DNA of 64,000 bases from Paenibacillus silagei (lineage in GTDB: Bacteria; Bacillota; Bacilli; Paenibacillales; Paenibacillaceae): positions 62,001-126,000 of the forward strand of contig NZ_JAGGLV010000003.1 of NCBI RefSeq assembly GCF_017874735.1, read 5' to 3'. How positions within the stretch are numbered: position 1 is the stretch's first letter; each line of letters opens with the position of its first letter. Positions 16,435 through 24,995 of this stretch are shown piece after piece. The notes beneath the pieces were generated by a model. The model searched no databases, was not told the origin of the DNA, and saw only the letters and a list, made by a program, of their open reading frames with translations. The position numbers and the translations under genes were made by a program.

Positions 16435-17559
16435 ATGTTCTTGGCAATACGGGAGATGAGGCACTCCAAAGCACGCTACAGTCTCATTATGGTGATTATG
16501 CTGCTGGTCTCGTTCCTGGTGCTGTTCGTCACCGGCCTGGCTAGAGGTCTTGCTTATGCCAACATTTCGGCGCTGAAAAATATGCCCGCCAATTACTTTG
16601 CCGTGCAGAGCGATGCGGATCATACCTTCAGGCGTTCACAGTTAACGGATACGGAGCTTGCGGCTGCCCGGTCAGTAGCCGGAGAGGCGAACGCGACTCC
16701 GCTGGGGGTACAGACCAGTACAATTACAGCTGCCGGTGCGGATGTTAAGGCGGATATTACTTTTTTTGCCGTAGATATGACGGGCATGCTGGCTCCTGAA
16801 GTAACGGAAGGCGCCGGATTCACCAATGAGGTTCAAGGCAGCGCGATTGCAGACTCCAAGCTGGAACAGTCCGGCGTTACCATTGGCAGTACGATCCGTG
16901 ATCAGGCTTCCGGCATGAGCTGGACGGTTACCGGCTTCGTGAAGGACAGCTCCTACAGCCATACTCCGGTGGTCTATATCAATCAGCTGGACTGGCAGGC
17001 GATGAAGCAAGGAACGGTTCAGGGAGGCGGAGGTTCAGGCAAGGCCAATGCCCCGTACAATGTGATCGCGCTGGATGTAACGGCGGCTCAAGCTGGGCAG
17101 ATTGCAGATCAGCTACAGTCCGTAGAGGTAATTACGCAAAAGCAGGCGATCGCCAGTGTTCCCGGTTACTCCGCCGAGCAGAATTCGCTGATGATGATGA
17201 TTGTGTTCCTGATCGTGATTGCCGCAGTAGTTCTTGCTGTATTCTTCTATGTCATTACGATCCAGAAGACCAGCCAATTCGGTATCCTGAAGGCGATGGG
17301 GACCAAGATGTCCTATCTGGCCTGGAGTGTAATCGGTCAAGTGATGCTGCTGTCTGTCGCCAGTCTGGTGCTGGGCATATTGCTTACGCTTGGGATGAAT
17401 ATGGGCCTGCCCGACACGATGCCGTTTGAGCTGGACGGACAGACGATGGCGATGACCAGTCTGCTGTTCATAGGGATGTCCCTGCTGGGCTCGTTAATTT
17501 CGGTAGCAAGAGTAGCTAAGGTGGATGCCTTGGAAGCGATAGGGAGGACTGGAGCATGA
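16435..17559 (+). CDS. ABC transporter permease, FtsX/MacB family
   Basis: 374 residues with an N-terminal membrane helix (about 15-38), an extracytoplasmic domain to about 245 and three C-terminal helices of the FtsX core (about 250-370, including QFGILKAMGTKMSYL after the first of them). The start is ATG 16435 because GAAGGAG lies 7 bp upstream; an upstream in-frame ATG at 16405 has none. Its stop overlaps the ATPase start by four bases (ATGA). It forms a DevC/MacB-like exporter with the next gene; substrate unknown. Confidence 0.9.
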   Translation: MFLAIREMRHSKARYSLIMVIMLLVSFLVLFVTGLARGLAYANISALKNMPANYFAVQSDADHTFRRSQLTDTELAAARSVAGEANATPLGVQTSTITAAGADVKADITFFAVDMTGMLAPEVTEGAGFTNEVQGSAIADSKLEQSGVTIGSTIRDQASGMSWTVTGFVKDSSYSHTPVVYINQLDWQAMKQGTVQGGGGSGKANAPYNVIALDVTAAQAGQIADQLQSVEVITQKQAIASVPGYSAEQNSLMMMIVFLIVIAAVVLAVFFYVITIQKTSQFGILKAMGTKMSYLAWSVIGQVMLLSVASLVLGILLTLGMNMGLPDTMPFELDGQTMAMTSLLFIGMSLLGSLISVARVAKVDALEAIGRTGA

Positions 17560-18245
17560 GTGCGAAATTAGTGATGAAGCAGGTAACCAAGACTTACGGG
17601 GAGGGGGACGGGGCGATGACCGTTCTGAACCATCTGGACCTTACGGTGAACGAAGGCGAATTCATAGCAGTACTGGGGCCATCCGGCTCCGGGAAAAGCA
17701 CATTTCTCTCCGCAGCCGGTGCGCTGCTTACGCCCACCAGCGGAGAGATCCTGCTCGATGGTGAATCGCTGCGTGACAAGGACAAGGGGGAATTGACGGA
17801 GCTGCGGCTGAAAAAAATCGGCTTCATGTTCCAAAGTGCGCAGCTGCTGCCGTTCCTGAAGGTAGAGGAGCAGCTGCTTTATGTAGCGAAGCTGGCTAAG
17901 CTCAGCCCGAAGGAAGCGAAGGTGCGTGCCGCCTATCTGCTGAAGCGTCTGGAGATCTGGGAACGCCGCAACCATTACCCCGAACAGCTGTCCGGGGGCG
18001 AGAAGCAGCGGGTGGCGATTGCCCGGGCGTGGATGAACAAGCCGGCCATTCTGTTCGCAGACGAGCCTACAGCCAGCCTGGATTACAGCCGTGGCCGGGA
18101 AGTGGTACGGATGATAGCCGACGAGGTGCGGAGCGAAGGCAAGGCTGCTGTAATGGTTACTCATGACGAACGAATGCTGGACTGGTGCGACCGGGTGCTG
18201 CATCTGGAGGATGGCGTGCTGGTTGAAGCGCATAGCCTTAATTAA
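17556..18245 (+). CDS. ABC transporter ATP-binding protein (MacB/LolD type)
   Basis: 229 residues. Walker A GPSGSGKST is near residue 45, the signature is LSGGEKQRVAIARA, Walker B is LFADEPTASLD and the switch His is in MVTHDE. It is coupled to the permease by a 4-bp overlap and followed by a strong terminator, so the transcription unit ends here. No adaptor gene accompanies this pair, unlike the operon at the start of the window. Confidence 0.93.
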   Translation: MSAKLVMKQVTKTYGEGDGAMTVLNHLDLTVNEGEFIAVLGPSGSGKSTFLSAAGALLTPTSGEILLDGESLRDKDKGELTELRLKKIGFMFQSAQLLPFLKVEEQLLYVAKLAKLSPKEAKVRAAYLLKRLEIWERRNHYPEQLSGGEKQRVAIARAWMNKPAILFADEPTASLDYSRGREVVRMIADEVRSEGKAAVMVTHDERMLDWCDRVLHLEDGVLVEAHSLN

Positions 18246-18249
18246 TTGG

Positions 18250-18282
18250 AACTGAACCCTGGGGACGGGGTTCAGTTTTTTT
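18250..18282 (+). terminator. Terminator after ABC operon
   Basis: AACTGAACCC/GGGTTCAGTT perfect stem followed by seven Ts. It lies between convergent genes. Confidence 0.9.
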
Positions 18283-18311
18283 GAATGCCGGTTTCCCGCT
18301 GCAGAATGCCT

Positions 18312-19166
18312 TCACACGCCCGAGTAGGCCATAAACCCGCCGTCTACGGGGATGGTTACCCCGGTTACGAACCCGGACATGCGCTCATCGGCCAGCCAGA
18401 GCAAGGTGCCGAGCAGATCCTCCGGTGTGCCGAAGCGGCGCATCGGGGTCTGGGAGATGATTTTGAGCGAACGTTCGTTCAGTTCACCGTTCGGATTCTT
18501 CAGCAGCTGTTCATTCTGTGCAGTGACGAAGAAGCCGGGGGCGATGGCATTCACCCGTATGGCGGACTCTGCCAGATGAACCGCAAGCCACTGCGTGAAG
18601 TTGTTGATGCCTGCCTTGGCCGCACTGTAAGCCGGAACCTTGGTGAGTGGCGATGCGGCGCTCATGGAGGAGATGTTGATCACCGCTGCTCCGGGGCGTC
18701 CGAGCATCTGCTTGGCGAAGATTTGAGTTGGAATTAATGTTCCGGTGAGATTGAGGTCGAGGACCGTGCGGAAGCCGCTCACGGACAGATCGAAGAAGGA
18801 GACGACATCGGGATTCTCCAGGTCTCCCGGCTCCAAGGTCTCCTTGGTGGTGATCGCAGAAGGCTGATTGCCCCCGGCTCCATTGATCAACAAGTCGCAG
18901 GGACCCCACTGCTTGTGGATTTCTTCCGCAGCCTGCCGGACACTCCCGGCATCCATAACATCGCAGGCCAAGGCCAGGGACTGGCCGCCGCCGGAAGTGA
19001 TCTGTGCAGCCAGAGCTGCCCCTTTGGCCTCCGTACGGTTCAGGATGGCGACCTTCATGCCTTGACGGGCCAATTCCAGCGCCATAGCGCTGCAGAGGGC
19101 TCCGGCTCCTCCGGTAATTACAGCGGTCTTGCCTGCCAATGCAGGCTGTAATGCCAACTCGGACAT
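18312..19166 (-). CDS. uxuB: D-mannonate oxidoreductase-like SDR (UxuB/YjmF type)
   Basis: 284 residues, a classical short-chain dehydrogenase. The cofactor loop reads [12 protein letters not shown], with Cys where most SDRs have the third Gly; as I recall this is usual in the mannonate/fructuronate reductase subgroup. INGAGGN, the catalytic Ser in NISSMSA and the YSAAKAG Tyr/Lys pair follow. It would reduce D-fructuronate to D-mannonate, the step after UxaC. It is read with the GntR gene upstream and faces away from uxaC. The function is supported by this neighbourhood. Confidence 0.88.
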   Translation of the reverse strand: MSELALQPALAGKTAVITGGAGALCSAMALELARQGMKVAILNRTEAKGAALAAQITSGGGQSLALACDVMDAGSVRQAAEEIHKQWGPCDLLINGAGGNQPSAITTKETLEPGDLENPDVVSFFDLSVSGFRTVLDLNLTGTLIPTQIFAKQMLGRPGAAVINISSMSAASPLTKVPAYSAAKAGINNFTQWLAVHLAESAIRVNAIAPGFFVTAQNEQLLKNPNGELNERSLKIISQTPMRRFGTPEDLLGTLLWLADERMSGFVTGVTIPVDGGFMAYSGV

Positions 19167-19214
19167 AGTGATCCAACCCTTCTTGGTGAAAGTATGATCT
19201 TGCGTCAGGTTATA

Positions 19215-19907
19215 TCAGTCTGCGGATCTTTGCTTATAATATTGCGGATATTTCTCCATCAGCATCTCCTGGTCGGCGATCGTCAGGGCCATATGCTCCT
19301 GCATAATCTGATCCCCTTGCTGAATATTATGCTGCTCAATGGCTTCATATAGACCATAATGCTGCCGGTACAGATGCTCCCAGTTGTGATCTGCCGTGAG
19401 CTTGAGCATCCGGCTGCGGTTCAGATGAACCTTGATCTGCTGGATGACCTCCCAGGTATTCTTTTTATTGCAGCCCATGAAAATCACATGATGGAACTCT
19501 TCGTCCAGCATGAACATTTCCTTATAGTCCTGATCTTCGATGCAGAGCTTCTGCTTGTCCAGATTAGCCTTTAGATCGATAAGATTCCTGGCCTGGAAGG
19601 CGCTGCACGATTCCCGGATGACTGCCCGCTCCAGATGCTCGCGCATGAAGCGGGCTTCTTCCACGAGCTCGGAATCAATCAGGGAGACCACCGTTCCCCG
19701 CTGGGGGTATACAGCAAGCAGGCCCTCCTGGGCCAGACGGACAAAGGCCTCACGGACCGGAGTGCGGCTGACACTGAACTTCAGTGAAATCTCCTTCTCC
19801 GAAATCCCGGTTCCGGGCGGCAGCTCCAGCAGCAGAATCTGATTCTTCAGTGAACGATACACGATGTCCCTTGTGGAGAGTGCTTGTGTACCGATAGTGT
19901 ATTCCAT
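19215..19907 (-). CDS. GntR-family regulator, FCD (FadR-type) subfamily
   Basis: 230 residues. An N-terminal winged helix (about 10-75; EISLKFSVSRTPVREAFVRLAQEGLL) is followed by an all-helical FCD ligand domain with metal-binding His residues (EEFHHVIF, RQHYGLYEAI). FadR/UxuR/ExuR-type members bind hexuronates or their derivatives and release DNA. It lies divergent from uxaC, with a large palindrome of GntR-operator type between them, and cotranscribed with the UxuB-like gene. It is probably the local hexuronate repressor. Confidence 0.92.
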   Translation of the reverse strand: MEYTIGTQALSTRDIVYRSLKNQILLLELPPGTGISEKEISLKFSVSRTPVREAFVRLAQEGLLAVYPQRGTVVSLIDSELVEEARFMREHLERAVIRESCSAFQARNLIDLKANLDKQKLCIEDQDYKEMFMLDEEFHHVIFMGCNKKNTWEVIQQIKVHLNRSRMLKLTADHNWEHLYRQHYGLYEAIEQHNIQQGDQIMQEHMALTIADQEMLMEKYPQYYKQRSAD

Positions 19908-19938
19908 CGTGTAACCCTCCTGTTAATGATTAATGTAA

Positions 19939-19980
19939 GCACTACCATACTACCATACTTGTATGGTAGTATGGTAGTGC
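19939..19980. promoter_or_regulatory. 42-bp perfect operator palindrome between gntR and uxaC
   Basis: Two 19-bp arms with CTTG between them. Each arm contains a direct repeat of ACTACCATA, so the site reads as overlapping GntR-type half-sites (ACCATAC..GTATGGT). It lies 32 bp upstream of gntR and 83 bp upstream of uxaC, able to control both directions. Confidence 0.85.
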
Positions 19981-20062
19981 GAATGGGCAGAAGCGCCTGC
20001 TGTCCGCTTCAGGACGGTATCCGTGGCCCGTCAATATCATACACGAGAGGCTGGATAACAAT

Positions 20063-21472
20063 ATGAGTACCTCATCTTTTATTCATGACGACTGGCTGCT
20101 GTTAAGTCCAAGTGCACAGAGACTGTATCACGATTATGCCGCTGCAATGCCGATTTATGATTTCCACAGTCATCTGAATCCGCAGGAGATCAGCAGTAAC
20201 CGCAGGTTCCGCAATATCGCTGATCTCGCGTTATCCGGGGATCATTACAAGTGGCGGGCGCTCCGCTGGCTGGGCGTTGACGAACAGCTCATTACCGGGA
20301 ATGCGCCGGACAAGGACAAGTTCATGGTCTGGGCGCGTTCCCTGCCTGAGATGGTGGGCAATCCGCTCTACCACTGGACTCATCTGGAGTTGAAGCGCTA
20401 CTTCGGGATCGACGAGCTGCTCTCCGGGGAGACTGCGGACAGTGTGTGGGAACGCTGCAATGAGCAGCTCCAGGGAGATGAACTGACTACGCAGGGGATT
20501 CTCAAAAAACTCAATGTCGATGTGGTCTGCACAACGGATGATCCCATTGATTCACTGGAGCATCACATTCAGATTAAGAAGGACAATGTGCTTCAGACGG
20601 TGGTTGCCCCGACCTTCAGACCGGACCGGGTGCTGAATATCCGTGATGAAGGATTCACCGGATACGTGGGCCTGCTTGGTGAGGCGAGCGGTATTGAGAT
20701 CCACGATTACTCCGGATTCCTCCAGGCTGTGACCGCGCGGATCGATTATTTCCATAAGCATGGCTGCCGGCTGTCGGATCAGGCCTTCGGCGAGCTGCCG
20801 CATGCCCAGTCTACAGAGCATGAAGCGGCCTACATATTCGCCCGGGCCTTCAAAGGGGAAGAGATCAGCCCGCAGGAGGAACAGAAGTTCCAGAGCCATA
20901 CGCTGATCAAATTAGGCCGGCTCTATCATGAGCGGGGCTGGAGCATGCAGCTGCATATCGGAGCGCTGCGCAACAACAACGCACGGATGTTCAGTGCCAT
21001 CGGCAAGGACAGCGGCTTCGATTCGATTCTGGATTTCAATATGGCCCGCAGTCTCAACGCACTGCTGAATGAGCTGGATGCCAGCGGACAGCTGCCGAAG
21101 ACCATCGTCTATACGCTGAACCCTTCGCAATACGAGATGATCGCCACCGCGATCGGTAACTTCCAGGGCGATGGCATCAAGGGCAAGGTGCAGATGGGCT
21201 CCGGCTGGTGGTTCCATGATCAGAAGGAGGGTATGCTGCAGCAGTTGAAGGCGCTCTCCAGCATCGGCCTGATCAGCCCTTTTGTCGGCATGCTGACTGA
21301 CTCCAGAAGCTTCCTCTCCTTCACTCGTCATGAATACTTCCGGCGCATTCTCTGCAACCTGTTCGGCACGTGGATGGAAGAGGGGGACCTGCCGCGAGAC
21401 TATGCCTTGATCGGCCGGACCATTGAGAATATATGCTACAACAATGCGGATGCGTATTTCGGGATCAAGTAG
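20063..21472 (+). CDS. uxaC: Glucuronate isomerase
   Basis: 469 residues, the standard UxaC length. It has the amidohydrolase-like metal motif YDFHSHLNPQEI near residue 35, VVCTTDDPIDSLEHH, a conserved MQLHIGALRNNNARMF and GWWFHDQKEGM late in the chain. It converts D-glucuronate to D-fructuronate and galacturonate to tagaturonate in the cytoplasm. It is monocistronic, opposite the regulator and reductase genes. The later enzymes, mannonate dehydratase and the KDG kinase/aldolase, are not in this window. Confidence 0.97.
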   Translation: MSTSSFIHDDWLLLSPSAQRLYHDYAAAMPIYDFHSHLNPQEISSNRRFRNIADLALSGDHYKWRALRWLGVDEQLITGNAPDKDKFMVWARSLPEMVGNPLYHWTHLELKRYFGIDELLSGETADSVWERCNEQLQGDELTTQGILKKLNVDVVCTTDDPIDSLEHHIQIKKDNVLQTVVAPTFRPDRVLNIRDEGFTGYVGLLGEASGIEIHDYSGFLQAVTARIDYFHKHGCRLSDQAFGELPHAQSTEHEAAYIFARAFKGEEISPQEEQKFQSHTLIKLGRLYHERGWSMQLHIGALRNNNARMFSAIGKDSGFDSILDFNMARSLNALLNELDASGQLPKTIVYTLNPSQYEMIATAIGNFQGDGIKGKVQMGSGWWFHDQKEGMLQQLKALSSIGLISPFVGMLTDSRSFLSFTRHEYFRRILCNLFGTWMEEGDLPRDYALIGRTIENICYNNADAYFGIK

Positions 21473-21521
21473 AGAGCAGGAGCGCAGCATACCATTCATG
21501 GGTTGGAAAAGCACAAGTGGA

Positions 21522-21562
21522 AACGGCTTTGCCGTCCTTTTAAAGGACGGTACCGTTTCGGA
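21522..21562 (+). repeat. REP-like palindrome, copy 2
   Basis: AAACGG..CCGTCCTTT pairs with AAAGGACGG..CCGTTT, with an asymmetric internal loop. It is the inverted counterpart of 7073-7117 and lies just before the uxaC terminator. Confidence 0.6.
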
Positions 21563-21582
21563 AACCTATAAATTATATTTTC

Positions 21583-21624
21583 AAAAAATCAGCAGGCTTC
21601 TAAAGAGGCATGCTGATTTTTTGT
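21583..21624 (+). terminator. Terminator after uxaC
   Basis: AAATCAGCA and TGCTGATTT arms with a loop of about 20 nt, followed by six Ts. Confidence 0.8.
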
Positions 21625-21628
21625 TTCT

Positions 21629-21978
21629 TGAGGAAACTATGATTTTCCTCTGTTGTGGATAAGTGGCGCGCAGGCATGTGGTCCGAATGTATGCGGAAAA
21701 CAGCATACATTATGCTGATGCGCAGGCATGTGGCCCGAATGTATATGGAAAACAGCATACATTTGCTGGCGCGCAGGCATGTGGCCCGAATGTATATGGA
21801 AAACAGCATACATTTGCTGGCGCGCAGGCATGTGGCCCGAATGTCTGTGGAAAATAGCATACATTATGCTGATGCGCAGGCATGTGGCCCGAATGTATGT
21901 GGAAAACAGCATACATTTGCTGGCGCGCAGGCATGTAGCCCGAATATATGTGGAAAACAGCATACATTCGGTGCTGGT
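21629..21978. repeat. Tandem 51/52-bp repeat array B (about 6 units) with leader hairpin
   Basis: The leader AGGAAACTATGATTTTCCT and TGTTGTGGATA (21631-21661) precede units starting at 21668, 21720, 21771, 21822, 21874 and 21925 (spacing 52, 51, 51, 52, 51). Each unit carries GCGCAGGCATG, GGCCCGAATGTAT, GGAAAACAGC and ATACATT, the last parts forming a hairpin. It fills the gap between convergent uxaC and araC. Frames on both strands stay open through it (60-135 codons), but they are repeats and have no support as genes. Confidence 0.92.
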
Positions 21979-22009
21979 GCGTATTTGTTCTGGCACCTTC
22001 CGGTGCACC

Positions 22010-22843
22010 CTACCGCGTACTGCTCCGGTAAGCAGACGGGGATACGCCGGTTGACTTCTTGAACACCTTCGAGAAGTGGGCCAGCTCCATGCCGACCTGC
22101 TCGGCGATACTGGAGATGCTGAAATCGGTGTAGGAGAGCTGCCTCTTCGCGAGCTCCATCCGTTTCAGCTGGACGTACTGCATCGGCGGAACGCCGATGA
22201 ATTTCTTGAAATAGGGAATGAAATAGTTCGGGTGCAGATGGACCCGTTCTGCCAGCTCCTCGACCGTCAGCGGCCGCATTAACCGTTGATCGATGTAACC
22301 CAGCACATTCGCCAGCTTGCCCTGGTCGCTCGTATGTGTCAGATCGTCAAGGAAATTGCTGTAGCCCCCCGATTCCAGACAAAGGGACAGCAGCGTAAGC
22401 AGCGCGGCCTGCGTCCGCAGGGTAGCGAGGAAGCCGGTATCCTGGAACCATTCAATCATCTCCGCGAACATCGTCCGGGTGGCCTCCGGATCAGGCACAT
22501 CACAGATGTAGAGCTTATTCGCCGAATGAAACAGCGGCCATTCCCCAATCTGCGCATCGAAGTGGCAATAGTAGCGTGTATAAGGATCATCACGTGAAGT
22601 ATCCGTGGTCTGGGTGGAACCTGCGGGCATAATCATCAGCTGTCCGGGTCTCGGATAGTACGCCACTCCGTTGATAATCACCTTGCCTTCGCCGGAATCA
22701 ATATAATACAGCCGGTTGAAGGCAGGGGTCTCATTCGTCCGGTTCCATCCCGGATATCTGCTGGTTAACTGGGCATGGGTAACGGTAACCGTCAGGTTGT
22801 GCAGCAGGCGTCCGGTCAAATTGCCGTTCGCAATCATATTCAT
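22010..22843 (-). CDS. AraC-family transcriptional regulator
   Basis: 277 residues. An N-terminal cupin-like ligand domain (GEGKVIINGVAYYPRPGQLMI) is followed by the double helix-turn-helix of AraC/XylS proteins in the last ~100 residues (VEELAERVHLHPNYFIPYFKK; SISSIAEQVGMELAHFSKVFKK). It is divergent from the four-gene oxidoreductase operon starting at 23002 and very probably activates it in response to a sugar. Confidence 0.92.
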   Translation of the reverse strand: MNMIANGNLTGRLLHNLTVTVTHAQLTSRYPGWNRTNETPAFNRLYYIDSGEGKVIINGVAYYPRPGQLMIMPAGSTQTTDTSRDDPYTRYYCHFDAQIGEWPLFHSANKLYICDVPDPEATRTMFAEMIEWFQDTGFLATLRTQAALLTLLSLCLESGGYSNFLDDLTHTSDQGKLANVLGYIDQRLMRPLTVEELAERVHLHPNYFIPYFKKFIGVPPMQYVQLKRMELAKRQLSYTDFSISSIAEQVGMELAHFSKVFKKSTGVSPSAYRSSTR

Positions 22844-23001
22844 GTCAGGGCCCCTCCATTAAGGATATAAATCTATTATAACGCTTCCATTTATCCAATA
22901 CATCTTATTATTATACAAATATACCTTAATTACAGTCATGTTCACCACCGGCAAATAGGGTTATCCTCATAACATAAACTGTTTCAGGAAGGGAATGGGA
23001 G

Positions 23002-24165
23002 ATGGATAAGGTACGTTATGGAATTATTGGCGTTGGGGGTATGGGGCGGACCCATGCACAGAGTCTGCTGAGTGATATTAAGGGGGCCGAGCTAACGGCC
23101 GTCTGCGACATCAGCCCTGAGCGGCTGGAATGGGCAGAGGAGCATTTGCCGGATCATGTGCAGCGCTTTCTGTCGCCGGAGGAGCTGTTCAAGTCCGGGA
23201 TCATTGATGCGGTGATGATTGCCACCCCGCATTATGATCATCCGCCACTGGCGATTGAAGCGCTGGGCTACGGGCTGCATGTTCTGATTGAGAAGCCTGC
23301 CGGTGTCTATACGAAGGCAGTACAGGAGATGAATGACGCCGCAGCGAAGTCTGACCGCAAATTCGGCATTATGTATAACCAGCGGACGAATCCGCTCTAT
23401 CAGAAGCTGAGAGAATTGATTCAATCCGGGGAGCTGGGAGAGATCCGGCGCACGAACTGGATTATCACCAATTGGTACCGCTCTCAGAGCTACTATGATT
23501 CCGGCGGCTGGCGGGCGACCTGGGGCGGGGAAGGCGGCGGAGTGCTGCTGAACCAGGACCCGCACCAGCTAGATCTCTGGCAGTGGACCACCGGGATGAT
23601 GCCTAAGCGGGTACGAGCTTTTTGCCAGTTCGGGAAGTACCGGAATATTGAGGTTGAGGATGATGTGACCGCTTATGTGGAGTATGAGAATGGCGCAACC
23701 GGGCTGTTCATCACGACTACAGGGGAAGCGCCGGGGACGAACCGGTTCGAGATTACAGGCGACAACGGTAAAATCGTCATCGAAGACGGCACGCTGACCT
23801 TCTTCCGCCTTCGCACCCCTGAGCCGAAGTTCAATGCGGAATATACCGGAGGCTTCGGAGCGCCGGAATGCTGGAAATGCGAAATTCCGGTGGACTCCGG
23901 GAATGGAGAGCAGCATAAGGGGATTCTGCGCAACTTCACCAATGCGATTCTGCATGATGAGCCGCTATTGGCTCCGGGGGAAGAGGGCATTCACGGGCTG
24001 ACCCTGTCCAATGCCATGTATCTGTCTGCGTGGACCGACAACTGGGTGGACCTGCCGATTGACAGCGAGCTGTTCTATGAGAAGCTGATGGAGCAGGTGG
24101 AGAATTCGACTTTTCAGAAAGCTCCGGTCAGCCAAAAAGCCCTTGATGTATCGGGTACCCACTAG
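23002..24165 (+). CDS. Gfo/Idh/MocA-family oxidoreductase
   Basis: 387 residues. The N-terminal Rossmann fold begins YGIIGVGGMGRTHA, the catalytic EKPAGVYTKA loop (EKP motif) lies near residue 95, and the C-terminal alpha/beta domain has GGEGGGVLLNQDPHQLDLW. It is NAD(P)-dependent and oxidises or reduces a sugar or sugar-acid hydroxyl. It is the first gene of an operon with a TIM-barrel isomerase and two more members of the same family, divergent from an AraC regulator. The substrate is not identifiable. Confidence 0.93.
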   Translation: MDKVRYGIIGVGGMGRTHAQSLLSDIKGAELTAVCDISPERLEWAEEHLPDHVQRFLSPEELFKSGIIDAVMIATPHYDHPPLAIEALGYGLHVLIEKPAGVYTKAVQEMNDAAAKSDRKFGIMYNQRTNPLYQKLRELIQSGELGEIRRTNWIITNWYRSQSYYDSGGWRATWGGEGGGVLLNQDPHQLDLWQWTTGMMPKRVRAFCQFGKYRNIEVEDDVTAYVEYENGATGLFITTTGEAPGTNRFEITGDNGKIVIEDGTLTFFRLRTPEPKFNAEYTGGFGAPECWKCEIPVDSGNGEQHKGILRNFTNAILHDEPLLAPGEEGIHGLTLSNAMYLSAWTDNWVDLPIDSELFYEKLMEQVENSTFQKAPVSQKALDVSGTH

Positions 24166-24209
24166 ATTAACTTTACTCTCTTACGCCAATTAAACTTATC
24201 TAGGAGTGG

Positions 24210-24995
24210 ATGAATACAATGAACCGTTCAACGATTGCCGCCCAAATGTATACCCTGCGTGAATATACCCAGACGCCGGAAGCCTTGCGGGAGAGCCTGC
24301 GGAAGGTGAGCAGCATCGGGTATCAGGCTGTGCAGATCTCCGGGATCGGTCCTATGGACCCTAGGCTGGTGAAGGAATATGCCGATGAATTTAATCTGAA
24401 AATATGTGCGACACATGTTCCCTGGGACCGGCTGGTGAATGATCTGGATGCGCTCGCCGCCGAACATAAGCTGTGGGACTGCAAATACATCGGTCTTGGC
24501 TCGCTGCCTGCGGAATATCAGACCAGCCAGGAGGGCTACCGCACCTTCGCCAAGCTGGCTTCCGGCATTGCACGTACACTTAAGGAAGAGTATGGTCTGC
24601 AATTCGTTTATCATAATCATGATTTTGAATTTGAACGTTTTGACGGTCTGACCGGTATGGATGTGCTGCTGCAGGACAGTGATCCGGAGGTCTTCGGGTT
24701 CGAGCTGGATCTATACTGGGTTCAGGCGGGGGGCGGAGATCCTGTAGAGTGGATTCACAAGGTGGAAGGCAGAATGCAGGCCGTGCATTTCAAGGATATG
24801 ACTATTCTGAACCGTAAGGCAGTGTTTGCCGAGATCGGCGAAGGCAATATGAACTATGGAGCGATTATTGATGCCTGCCGCAAGACCGGGGTGGAATGGC
24901 ATATCGTGGAGCAGGATGTGTGCCAGCGTGATCCGTTCGAGAGCCTGGAGATCAGCCTCCGGCATCTGCACTCCAGATTGGAGGTGCAAGCATGA
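24210..24995 (+). CDS. Sugar phosphate isomerase/epimerase family protein (xylose isomerase-like TIM barrel)
   Basis: 261 residues, AP endonuclease 2/IolE-like fold. AAQMYTLREYTQTPEAL at the start, the central YHNHDFEFERFDG and the metal-site string ELDLYWVQAGGGDP, then AVHFKDM and EIGEGNMNY, are typical of this family. It acts with the flanking dehydrogenases in a keto-sugar or cyclitol pathway. ATG 24210 lies only 3 bp after AGGAG; ATG 24219 (spacing 12) is an alternative. It overlaps the next gene by four bases. Confidence 0.92.
   Translation: MNTMNRSTIAAQMYTLREYTQTPEALRESLRKVSSIGYQAVQISGIGPMDPRLVKEYADEFNLKICATHVPWDRLVNDLDALAAEHKLWDCKYIGLGSLPAEYQTSQEGYRTFAKLASGIARTLKEEYGLQFVYHNHDFEFERFDGLTGMDVLLQDSDPEVFGFELDLYWVQAGGGDPVEWIHKVEGRMQAVHFKDMTILNRKAVFAEIGEGNMNYGAIIDACRKTGVEWHIVEQDVCQRDPFESLEISLRHLHSRLEVQA

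Noticed and set aside
21600..22062. Several frames of 60-135 codons on both strands through array B
   Set aside because: Frames stay open in more than one register on both strands because of the repeat. This is what a short-period repeat produces and not what genes look like.
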